From Penelope pileata (taxonomy: Eukaryota; Chordata; Aves; Galliformes; Cracidae), in the NCBI GenBank assembly GCA_013396635.1, contig WBMW01000170.1, forward strand, positions 968,896-1,032,895: 64,000 nt of DNA, in the 5' to 3' direction. How positions within the stretch are numbered: the first letter of the stretch is position 1; each line of letters starts with the position of its first letter. Under the pieces are notes generated by a model that saw only the letters and a list, made by a program, of their open reading frames with translations, was not told the DNA's origin and ran no database searches. Below, one piece after another: positions 53,250-64,000 of this stretch. The position numbers and the translations under genes were made by a program.

Positions 53250-54188
53250 GCAATATAACCACCTACTTTTTAAACCTTGCAACCTTGCATACAACTGTAA
53301 TGTGAACAATGTAGTTAATAGCCAGCTCAGTGTCACCCAGCGCACCACAGGGCAGCGTGCAGCCAACTGGCAGAGCTCACTCTAATAAGACAGCATGCCC
53401 AGCATTCAAAAAAAGGTAAATTCACACACAAATGAGTACAGGCTCCATTATTATGTACAACACGGAGCAAGAGTCCCCATGCACACAGCATGCAGTGAAT
53501 TGGAACACCAGGCATGTCAAGTGTAATCACTGAGGCCTGAAGGCACTGCTGAGCCTAACACAGCTGCCTTGCATAGGTTATTCGCTCCTTGCTGGCACTC
53601 AGAGCCGGCTGAGGAGCGGCTGGAGAAAACCTCCTTTTCATGAATGATACCAGTGATTTGAGTGACAGCTCAGAAGAAGCACAGCTACGCATCGGATGAG
53701 CAGCTTCATGCAGATTGATTCAAAGCCACAACTTGTAGCACATTCCACAGGACTGGCAGATGAGGATATTAAGCTTTCCAAATCGTTGCGACATTCAGGA
53801 ATGAAGTATGCATCCACCAAAATAATAAAAAACAGGTTTGTTTCCCCACCCTCTCCAACCCTTCCCAGAATACACAAACCCCTCAATATCCTATAAAATC
53901 TAATTATTGAAGTTGGCAGCACTGTACCAAGTATCATCTCTGCTAGTTACTTGACTCAAATAGCAATGCCAAGCAAGAACTGCGGCAAAAGATTCCATCC
54001 TGCTCCACATAACTCACTCTGAAAGAAGAACAGGACCCAGAGATGTTTTCTTGAATAACGCAGCTAGGAACTATACTAATAACCTAAGGGAAGAAATCCA
54101 ACAGAAACTCCTTTCAAAGATAGGCAACTATTTAACAGCTTAAGCTGTATGTCTTTACCCTACCACAACTCAAATTTACTTTTTTTTT

Positions 54189-54189
54189 N
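54189..54189. other. Single ambiguous base (N)
   Basis: One N follows a T-run in intron 1. It is a sequencing or assembly uncertainty with no effect on coding sequence. Confidence 0.95.
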
Positions 54190-57100
54190 AAAGCTGAACT
54201 CTGCATGTTTCCATTTTCCTTCTCTATACACCATAAATACACACTACAATTGCATCAAACTATAAAACATCGAAAAGAAGTACTTAAGCTCTTTTAAAGG
54301 AAAAGGAAGAACATCCATCTTAGAAATCAGCAACTGAAACCATAGCGAAAGTTATCATGTCATCTACCACCTGTGAGGTCTACATGTAGCTTATTCTTCT
54401 AACTAGGGAAAAATACCTGGAGTAAAAGCTCAGTTTCAAAATAGCCTTTTTTGTATCAGCCAGTAAGAACAAATGCTTGCTTAGAGACCACAAAAGTTAC
54501 AAAAATTAAGGTTTAACACATCCGAACCACAATACAAATTGTGGCTTAAAAATACCGCAGCCCACAGGATGCAAAGTGTCGAACCAATACAAAAAACTAA
54601 TTTTAACAGATAAAAACATTTTTCATTATTTTTTTTTGACATTTAAGAGGCAACTTTAGGCTGTCAGAATTTGTCATGCTTTTCTTTAACTAGTCCAGAT
54701 GCCTCTTCCACAAGTTCCTGCTTGCTTCTCTTCCACTTCCAGTGATCCACAACACCTCTGGGTGTCACAGGGTCAGCAATACCTTCAACAGGATTTTTCT
54801 CTCGCAGTCATGGGGAATTCAGCCTGGTTAAGGCAGTTAGCACTGTCTCATTTTCCCCAACCCCTTTTTAACTCATTCCCAAACCTCGGCAGTGTTGCTC
54901 CACCCCCTCGCATAGCTACACAGGCCCTTTCCCAAGCTGATTCAATACATCAGCCAAAGGTTTGCCTGGGTTAGCGAGTTGAATCAGCTCAAGAAGCGGA
55001 CCAACAAACTCCAAAGCAAACATGAAGCAAGCAGCAGGGCACTGGGAGGGGAGCAGCTCCTTTCTTCTGCTGGCAGCCTGCTAGCCCTGCTCCACCAGAT
55101 GGGACTGCAGCCACAGCCTTCTCCTCAGTCCCACTTCACACTGTAAGTTTCCAGCCTCCCCTCTGCATCGGCACTAGCACCCAGCAACACCACAGCCAAG
55201 ACAGTGCAGGGAGCTAAACTAGCAGAAAAACGCCCTACTCTTTCCTCACCTGCCAAAAACTAGTTTTGAGCCAGTCATCAGCCAGAACAAAATGAGATAA
55301 ACATAAGAACTAGCACAACAGGGGAAGGCAGAACGACATCAGCTTTGACAAATCAGCTGAACCAGTTGTTTACGAACCTCCAATTCAGGAACAGGACCCG
55401 CCAGACTAGAGGTGGCCACTGCAATTTGTGGCAACCTCCACCAGAATCCCAGTGTAGCCCAGCCAGTCACACTGGGCAAATGCTCACACATGGAAAGAAA
55501 TATCCAGGCAGAAGGGCACTGCTAATAAATTCAGGGTTTGTTACACTGGAAGATGTCTTCAAACTGGAAAGAGAAAAATCCCCCTCTTACACATCTTGGT
55601 GGAACAGTCTGAGCACCTGAAGGCACTTAATACTGCCAATACTGCCTCACTGCCATGAGGACAGCAAGTGTGACAACTGGAAAAGAGGAGAGACAGTGAT
55701 GAGACACACCAAACACACACACACATTGTCCTGGATGAGGCACAGGAAGCACAAGAAATTTGCCAGACACCTTGATGGAAAAACAGGCATCCATACTCAG
55801 ACCACAACGGAAAGAAAAGCAGGGAAACGGGTACAGATAACCACCAAAGATCATTAGCTGCAACCTCAAAGCCATTCTGTACAGAAAATTCCTTGTACAT
55901 ACTACAATCCTCCCCTTTCTCTAGATGTCTCACAAAGAAGCAACACAAGAACGTAAGACAAACTCTCTTGGAGGAGAGCACTTTCCCTTCACTCCCTAGG
56001 TTTCAAAATTCTTTGTCACTGCTTATGCTCATAAATTCTGTATATTTGGTTTCTGTGAATGTCTGAGTTCTGCTGCTCAGCCTGAAGGAGCAAGAAGGAA
56101 AAGGGTTGGCAAAAGTTTTGACTCCCGGTTTCTACCCCTCACATGGGAGCAAAGGTTAAAGTGCAATAAGAACTTCAGACTTCTTTCTTTGAAAAAATGT
56201 AACCAAATGCAGTGTTTTTAGTGAGTTAGTGTCATCATGGAGAGCTGAGATAGCATTGGGAACAAAAGCCTGAGAGACATGAACCGGACGAGAAGCAAGA
56301 TGCAAAGAAAGCAAAGCTTCTCCTCAAAACAGGTATCCAACCCCAAGAAACATATACAATGATCTGTATTTTCAAACAAACAAAAAATCTCCAGAAAATA
56401 CATAGGATTTTAAGCAGAGCAAGCACCGGGATTTTCCACATGCGCCATCACACCAGCTGCCCTGACTTAACCCACACAACTGCTTTTACACAGTCTAAGT
56501 AACTGACTTAACAGTAACCCCTGTTCCATCTTCACTGTGAATGGAGTGCTCTCTTCTGTCTGAACCTCCTCGCTCTCACAAATACACCTGCAGGACGCTG
56601 CAGGCAACCAGACTTTAGGAAACAAGCCTGAGGCAGCCCAAACTTGGAGAGGTCCTTTTCTCCTCTTTTCAGCTAATCTAAAACGTATTCCAAATCCTAA
56701 AGCCATCCAACAGCTGTTCAGGTGGCAACTCCAAAGGTCAGAGGTATGGTCAGGCTTGCTAGTGAACAAGCAGAGTGAAAACATCAGTGCAAAAGCAAAG
56801 ACACCAAAGAGCAGCAATGGCATTTGGATTCTGCACTAAGTTTCTACCATTAGTTGTGCAGGACTGTGGCCAGACAGCAGCAGTGGAGACCAACGCATCC
56901 ATGCAAGACTTGCTGGTACATGAGCAGTACACTACACTTCCTATTTCCTCAAGCATCCAAAATAATGTCCCTTCATCGCTCTTTGTTTCTCTAACAGTTG
57001 TCAGAACAACACGCTATGCTGCAGATGTAAACTTCCCCAGTTTACTGCAAACACCTTGATACAAACTGTTTAATGAAAAAGTTAACCTGCATGTATACTG

Positions 57101-57901
57101 CTGCAAAGTACCTCCTCCTTGCAAAGGATGCTCCTGACAGCTCTCCCGAGCATGCACCTTTGCTCATGGAGAAAAGGAAATCTTGTTTTGCTACACTGTA
57201 CCAATTAGAGCCCAGCATCGGAATAGGGATGATACTCTGCAGTCCAGACTTGAAGCCATATGATGACAAATAAGATGGAACAGATCATACTGAAATAAAA
57301 CACTACCCTTCATACCTTCCGGCATCATCATTTCCCATGGAGCTTCTAACAAAGCTGTATCAAATCCCTCCTGATGTCATTGAAGGGCACTGTTTAAGAC
57401 CCTCCAATGAATTAGAGCACGGAGACACTATGTTGTAATGGGGTGACAGACAGTCCATTTCCCAGCACCAAGGGAGGCTGAGGGCCATGAGATACACCTG
57501 GTACATCTAGCAGGCTGATGGGAATACTCTGAAGTCTGCTGCTAGCCTAGAACGACTGCAGCCTGTGGGGCTGTCCAGCCTGGGCAGCACACCTGTCTGG
57601 GGATGCACATCCAGCTGAGAGCAGCCTGGGAGCACAGGGAGTCTCACCCAGATGGCTAATAGCTCCCACAGAGATGAAAACCCCCACAATGAGCAGCAGC
57701 ACTGGTCTACCTTCAAACCAACCTTTTTCCACTTTGACACAAAGTTCACAGTCATTGAGCTACCCCTAGATGACTTTTTCAGCAATTTATCCCAGCTGGC
57801 ATGCCCAGTCTATATGGTGTTCTTCTTAATATTTCTTAAAGTACAGTGTGTCTCATAAGGTTTAAAAAAAAAACAAAAACCAAACTCCTTCAGTTACTTG
57901 C

Positions 57902-57917
57902 TTTTTTTTTTTTTTTT
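57902..57917. repeat. T16 homopolymer
   Basis: A simple T-run in intron 1, preceded by an A-rich stretch at about 57864-57885. Confidence 0.9.
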
Positions 57918-58669
57918 AACCCCTCCAAGATTTTTGAAGCGCTAGTGGAAAGTTGCTGTGAAGCATGACCTCAGAATTTAGCACAGAAGACCCCAACTGG
58001 AGGACTGAATGACCAACAAAACAGAAAAAGTTATCAGCACTGCTAAGTGCACTGCAAGAGTAAGTGGCAGCCCTCAGCTGTGCCACACAAGTGCAATTGG
58101 TGGGAGAGGAGAGGCAGCATCACTGCCCCACACGCTTGTCACCTTGCCACTGCTGCTTCTCTGCGATTTTTCATTGAACAACAGATCCGCTATCCAGTGA
58201 CACTTTGGGGTATACTCACCAGGTCAAGCTTAGTGAATGGCAGCTCTGCCAGTCTTGTTCTGAGCAAATACTGAGAACAAGAAAATCTATCCCTTCTACT
58301 AGCAAAACACTTTTTGTCCATATGAGTCAATAGATTTTGATTTTCACAGTTACAGTGTAAGACAACTTATTCAAGACCAAACAGTACCAAAAACTTGCAA
58401 AAATGAGAAGGTTTCACACTGAAATAGAGAATAAGATTTGGAAGACAATTGAAACAAAATACTCACAGTGCAAGTTTAAAGCTAAACTTTCTATCAGCCA
58501 AAGGGAACTCAAACTAAAATCGCATTTTAAACAGTCACGGTCTTAAGACCATATCAAATGTACTACAGATTAATAAAGAAATATACCAGTTCAAATGAAC
58601 AGTTCGATACTATTTCGTAAAGGGTAAGGAAAGATGCACACATACTACAAGGACTTCGAAAATTATTGC

Positions 58670-58684
58670 TTTTTTTTTTTTTTT
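58670..58684. repeat. T15 homopolymer
   Basis: A simple run of 15 T in intron 1. Confidence 0.9.
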
Positions 58685-59465
58685 GTCATCCTTTGAAACA
58701 CAGTTTGACCCGCATTACTTTTATTCATTTGTTTTTTAAACTCTTGGAAACACTCACATCCCAGCACACTTCATGTCAAATCTTAACAGACTTACATTAG
58801 AAATTACATTCATTTTATGTGTGAAAATATTTATGTAGACAAACAGAGCACTGTTTGAAAAACACAAATGATCTGGTCTTTTTCATGTTGAATATAACTT
58901 AATTCTGGTAATCCAAAAGGAAAAAAAAAAAACAGCAAGAACCCATAAACACACAAAAACAAAAAACTACAAAAACTCCTTGGAATTATGAACATTAACA
59001 GGTTAATCTTTATCCCATAGGTAAAGGTGAGACTCAGTAGAGTTTCTGAATTACATCAATGCATTTTCCAAATGGACATGAGTCCATTAATAAGATTTAC
59101 AAATTAATTTTTCCTGTTCTTCCATTGTTCTTAATGTTAATATTTCTACTCTACTAATCTTTGCGCGGGCTAGAGGACTCTTGGATTTCTGCAGTGTTAC
59201 ATTTTAATTAACACTTACACTACAAGTACAAGCAAAAATTTTATTCACTGCTTTGACAGAACAACAATCAAAGGAAAAATAACTGAAATTCCAAGTCACT
59301 TTCCACATACCCTTAACTTCCAGAATTCAAGCAAACACATCTGCCACATTCTAAAACTGTTTGACAATTGCTAGAGGAGAATGCTTCTTATTGAGATGTT
59401 TTGGAGGCATAAACAGATAAAGAAAAAGAAAAAACAGATGTTTTTCCCCTAGAAACAGGTCTGGT

Positions 59466-59497
59466 AAAAAAAAAAAAAAAAAAGAAAGAAAGAAAAA
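59466..59497. repeat. A18 followed by (GAAA)n
   Basis: A run of 18 A passes into three to four GAAA units in intron 1. No retroposed sequence was recognised upstream. Confidence 0.9.
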
Positions 59498-60677
59498 GTA
59501 GTAGAAGAAATATAAAGGAGAAAACTACATTACAGTATCATAGAGAAGGAAAACAAATGATTTTTGATCAAGCAAAATTATATAGCTAGTTGATTAAGAT
59601 TTTTCTGTCTCAGATATGATTACTTTTCAAATCCAACATCAAGAGCTCACACATGGCCCTCATAAGCAGAATTAAAACTATAATCTCATTTCTGCCACAT
59701 TGATTATATCACGAGGGAGTAGTTCCACTTAGGTAATGCGATGCTGTAACAAGATACTGAAAAAATCTGTATGAATGTTGCCATTTTCCATGCCTGTTTA
59801 TATTTAAAACATTTTCTTATTGTTCTATTCATATAAATAATGAAGCTCAAAAAACATTCCATCTTTTTAAACAGACACGCTTTCTCCAAAGTTTCTGACA
59901 GTTTGCAATGGAAACAAAATATTATTAAGCCACAGAATGTCTTAACCTACACTTAGAATAGCGTGTTCTTAAAAGTATACCGTAAATCAATTAAAAAAAA
60001 GGTATTACAGTATTCACATTGTATTCATAGGTCAGTAGACTTGACTCACTTCAAAATAGGTTGGTGACTGTGCCAATTGCTTTGAAATAGAAAGGTCCGT
60101 AGCATGATAATCACGAGGAAACAAAGAAAACCCTATTTTCATAACTGTAGCTGAGAGGAACATAACAAAAAGAGAAACAAAGAGAAACTTGAAGCTCACT
60201 TCTGCTTGCTAACACCATCGCTGCAGTCAGACCACGTTCTTATGTCCATGTGGAGCAAATATGGAGCCTACTCACACGGTCAATCTCTTTCCATAAGTAT
60301 TTATAAACTGCAAGAATATCTAGAGAGCTTAATAAAGGTTCTCCAACTGCAAACTTGCCTGCCAAATATAAATAGGAAAAAGTTGTTTAATGTTTGGAGT
60401 CAATAGCCAGCATTTACTTACAATCCATTAGAGATGCAACGCTGTCTCTGTCCCAGCCTTGGACAATTACTGCAAAAGAATCACGCCGTTGCTTTGTTTA
60501 CAGCGTGTAATACTCTGAAGTGTTTAACTTTGAAACTATACAAGCCAGGCATAAGTTGTATAAGTAAAGGCTTTTAATTTCTTTCACCTAATAGAGAGAG
60601 GCATCAGCACTTCCCTCCTTGAAGAGCCATGACTACAACTGCTCAACCCAGAGGTGTAAATAGTCACTGCAGACTCA

Positions 60678-61262
60678 TCACGTCCACAGGCCAACAGCCT
60701 CAGTGTTTAGGTTCAATGGCTCATCTCCCATGCAAGCAATGCCAGCTGCTCTACATGACCATAAACAGTGACCATTTCCAAAGTCTGCAAGGTGGCTGCA
60801 TCCACGCCCCTCAGGGTCTTTCTGAATAGCTTGCACCACTTGCTGGTACAAGTCCATCTGCAGGACACTCCTTACCAGGGTAAACCATGCTCCACAGGCA
60901 ACAGTTGCTTCCGAGGTACAAATGGCCCTCCATGTGTCATCAAAGAAGTGGGCAGCAGCACGGAGTTTCACCAGCCATGTACGTTTTATGAACAAAGCCT
61001 CTCTCAGGTGAGCTTGCAGATGGGCAAGGGCTCCCCAACAGCAGATCTGGCACACAGGTCTGACAGAGGAGCTGGTCCTGCCAGAAGCAGCAGCATGCAA
61101 CAGAGCACCAGGAAAAACTGCATCTCTGGTGTCACTCAACAACAGCACATACCCCTTCCTGTAGTACAAGGAGGTGGACTCTTTTGCAGAAGCCACCAGC
61201 AAAGCAACCGAAGCAGTTAGCATTTCATAGGAAATTAATGAGGTTAAATATGCTGAGGACAA
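60678..61262 (-). other. Unexplained 194-codon open frame in intron 1
   Basis: This is the longest open frame in the window outside known elements. Its translation is rich in Ala, Leu and Ser and has several short hydrophobic helices, but I recognise no domain. The plus strand is also open for 150 codons across the same stretch (60768-61220), which argues for a GC-richer, stop-poor patch more than a real gene. No splice sites, promoter or poly(A) signal could be tied to it. It could be a decayed repeat or retrocopy fragment. I do not assign a product. Confidence 0.15.
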
Positions 61263-63090
61263 AGAATACAGTGTCTGAGTCCAAAGACTGGCTGCCAGAA
61301 GAGATGAATGGTGACAGATCAGAAGCTGAGAGCTGTTTCTCTGTTTTCTTCTCCTACTCCACTCCCTCAGAAGGAAAAAAATTATCTGTGCTCCACTTGA
61401 TTTGAACTAAAAAGTAAATCCCATATTATATGCACTGCTGCAGATATTTTGAAGCCTGCATTTTTGAGATGCGACATCATCATAAAGGTGGATTACATAT
61501 GTCCAAAGGAATCACATTTCTCCAGCTCCCAAAAACAGAGTTTAAAAGTTTCCTATGCCCCAGTTCCTGACCTTTCTTTCTCAAAAATACCTCTCTACCC
61601 ATTCTACAACTTTCAGACAAATTCCCCCATTATCTAGAACTCAGGGAATGCAGACACAGTCAAGTCACAAGGGAAAAAAGGAAACCCAATTAATGTCCCT
61701 TTAACCAGTGTTGCTGCAGAACATGAACAAAGATTTTCACCCAAATATCTGTACAGAACTCCCACTGAAGAGCACAAGGAGACCATCATCTTTATATACC
61801 TATGACTAGATACATATAGCCACAGCTTCTTCCTGTATTCAGCATACCTTGCCATAAACACTTATTTTGGTCCCAATTTTTCAGTTAAAAAAAAAAAAAG
61901 AAGAAAAGAAGTTAAAGCAATCAGGTAATAGCTACCACAGAGATACAACTGCAAAAACTATTAAAGTAATGCTGGATATTTTGCAACACCATAGATCACA
62001 CTAATTTTAGACTTTCTATGGAGAGATGAAAGAGGAAAATGCATTAGAAATCACAGCAGACAAAATCGCACTGATTTCTAAGGAATCATACAATGGAAAA
62101 TGTGACCAGAAAATGGTCGATTCAAGCCTGGGTGAAGAAATACATCATAGTGAATACAAACAAAGATATTTCCAACTCTAATTGTCAAAAATTAAGTATT
62201 GTATAGTCCTAGGTTAAGAGACTCCCTTGCCTGAAGAAAAAAAGGTATCTCCAGATTAAATCCTGTGCTTCATCTCCAGCCTGACTGCTTCAAAAGTAAA
62301 AAGCCTTGTTCCATTTTCTGACTTCTAGTAGAAAAATATGTGCAAACACCTCCAGCCACAGCTTAGCAAGTCTTAAACATTAATCTCATCTAAACTACAT
62401 ACGAGTCTACCTAAAAAGATACAAAAAAGCAGAGATGTCCTGCTTATCAAAAGCAAGTTATTCACCGCAACAGATTCAAACTCTCTTCTCAACACACGAA
62501 GAGGGTGTTTTAAAATGCCCATCACCGAACAGCCATTTTCATTTCTTCACCAACTGACTGGTTAGTCAGCACAAAGGTCTGCAACATTCTGTTCAGTCTG
62601 CACACACATCATTGATAAGATCCATACTCAAACAAGAGCTTTATGCACTTTCTGCACAATTAGGGTTTGAAAAAACAAAACAAAACAGCAATTGCATGCT
62701 GACTGAAGAGTTATTTCTGGAACAAAAGTAAGCCAAGAATACCTGTGAAGGTAGAACTATCTCTTTAACACTGTTTAATAAGTTGGAACCTGTTTCACAC
62801 TTATCTGTAGCTCTCTGACAGATGTGATGCCACTGTTATTGCCTCTTTGCAACTGCTAGTTACCTAACAAGAGCCTCATCAGATTCGTGTCTGCCATGAA
62901 GAACACACAAAGCAGCCACAGGCCAGGTCGTGCTCCCTGGTCTGTCCATACCCAAGGGGACTGGCCTTGGGAAGCACTGCTTACAGTCAGAGACCCCCAC
63001 ATCAAAACAGGGACCAAGAGAGGAGCACAGAGACTGAGCTAGTGAGGCTCTGGGTGTTCCAGGAAAGCAACCCCTTTCAGCCAGAATATT

Positions 63091-63131
63091 GGGGGGGGAG
63101 GGGGGGGGAAGGGGAGAGGGAGGCAGGAGGG
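63091..63131 (+). repeat. Long G-rich tract, possible G-quadruplex
   Basis: Successive G-runs of about 8, 9, 4 and 3 bases are separated by one to three A-containing bases, followed by further GG and GGG runs. The pattern meets the simple rule of four G-runs with short loops. It lies on the strand opposite to LRP6 sense, so the transcript would be C-rich. Confidence 0.85.
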
Positions 63132-64000
63132 AAAAAAGCACACCCACCCACAAAACTTCCACAGCAGGCTGTCGTGATATTAGCCCACCTCTTATAAACC
63201 TAAATAGCTGCCCTTGAAATGTCAGAAGAGTCTGCTTATCACTTGGATTACTTGACAGAAAGGTGCCTTGCTGTGTGCTTCTAGTTCTGGATGGTAACAG
63301 ACTGCTGCTTCAGGTCCTTACTAGTGTCCTTTACAGGGCTCTGCACTTCCAGGCTGCTCATTTTGACCCCTTCCAGATTGGTAAACCAGTCTACCAGAGT
63401 TCCCTTACACACATAATAACAGTTCAGTTGTAAATCCCTGTCCACTCCTGTTGTGTTGGGTTTTGTTTGTTTTCTAGGTCAGTAAGGACAGGGAGGCAGC
63501 TCTCTAAGCAGAGGATGCTGCGATTCACAAGCATACTGCTTTCCAGGTTTCAGTATCCGATGCTGTTGGCTTGGCACCCGTCACAGCACTGAATTCACAA
63601 GCCAAATAGCATACTTCATAACTTTACTTCTACTTTCATGTATAAACTTATTCATACTCACACTGGCACTGCCTCTGCTTCATTAAAGAACTGCTGACAC
63701 CTCTTATGAACTCAACACATCTTATTCAAACCAATTCTGCTTGCATATATGTTGTTTATTAGGGAGGATATATGCATTAAAATTTGATTTTTGCTTCTTC
63801 AGAGTTCAGCTTTTCCTGCTGTTTATGTCTTCCTAAAGCAACAATTAGGGAAATTACTACCATGGCACAAATAGAAGATTATGACTTCAGGTGGGTGATC
63901 AAACAGCAGGAGCACAGGAACACAGAAGAAAGAGAAATGCTGTTTGGGTACAAACATCCCTGGCAGTAGACAAAGATGAGAAGAAATGACAGTCTAAACA

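Larger units (their letters stand above)
51387..64000 (-). other. LRP6: LRP6 intron 1, 5'-truncated by the window edge
   Basis: This is the stretch upstream of exon 2 in the direction of transcription. No signal-peptide exon, CpG island or promoter-like GC-rich block was found up to 64000, so exon 1 and the promoter are expected beyond the window. The intron holds poly(A)/(T) runs, G-runs at 51505-51534 and 63091-63131, (TA)n at 53235-53249, a single N at 54189, GC-richer patches near 54700-55560 and 57400-57660, and an unexplained long open frame at 60678-61262. Confidence 0.85.

Noticed and set aside
54699..55620. Pair of 91-codon plus-strand frames in a GC-richer patch as exons
   Set aside because: There are no splice sites in matching phase and no family resemblance; they look like chance frames.
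51387..64000. LRP6 exon 1 or promoter in this interval
   Set aside because: No GC-rich island and no signal-peptide frame ending in a fitting phase 1 donor was seen.

Overview
This window is vertebrate nuclear DNA, almost certainly avian. It holds part of one gene, LRP6 (low-density lipoprotein receptor-related protein 6, a Wnt co-receptor), on the minus strand. Four coding exons can be placed to the base from protein similarity and GT/AG splice sites: exon 2 (50993-51386), exon 3 (15540-15737), exon 4 (3025-3221) and exon 5 (2150-2281). Together they are 921 nt, about 307 residues: nearly all of the first YWTD beta-propeller plus the first EGF-like module. Exon 1 (signal peptide) must lie above position 64000 and exon 6 onward below position 1. 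Exon numbers follow the human gene and are recalled, not computed.

The bird assignment rests on the repeats. There are at least seven CR1 LINE fragments, several with the typical CR1 3' end, and one solo LTR of an avian ERVL-like family with a 5-bp target-site duplication. No Alu, L1 or B-type SINE was seen. Base composition is AT-rich, as in a large avian chromosome. The species cannot be named from this.

Layout from left to right: intron 5 (1-2149), exon 5, a short intron 4 (743 bp), exon 4, intron 3 (12.3 kb, two CR1 pieces), exon 3, intron 2 (35.3 kb, with a cluster of LTR and CR1 insertions at 18.4-20.0 kb and further CR1 copies at 26.6, 32.9 and 38.6 kb), exon 2, and the start of intron 1 (at least 12.6 kb). 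The introns otherwise hold microsatellites, homopolymers, G-runs and a few motif-rich stretches that might be regulatory. An unresolved run of six N lies at 50141-50146 and a single N at 54189.

I found no second protein-coding gene with good support, no recognisable RNA gene, no CRISPR array, no operon and no evidence of a new biological system. Most open frames of 60-150 codons are chance frames in introns, CR1 remnants, or antisense or overlapping frames of the LRP6 exons. The longest unexplained open frame (60678-61262, minus, 194 codons) is reported as a low-confidence curiosity.
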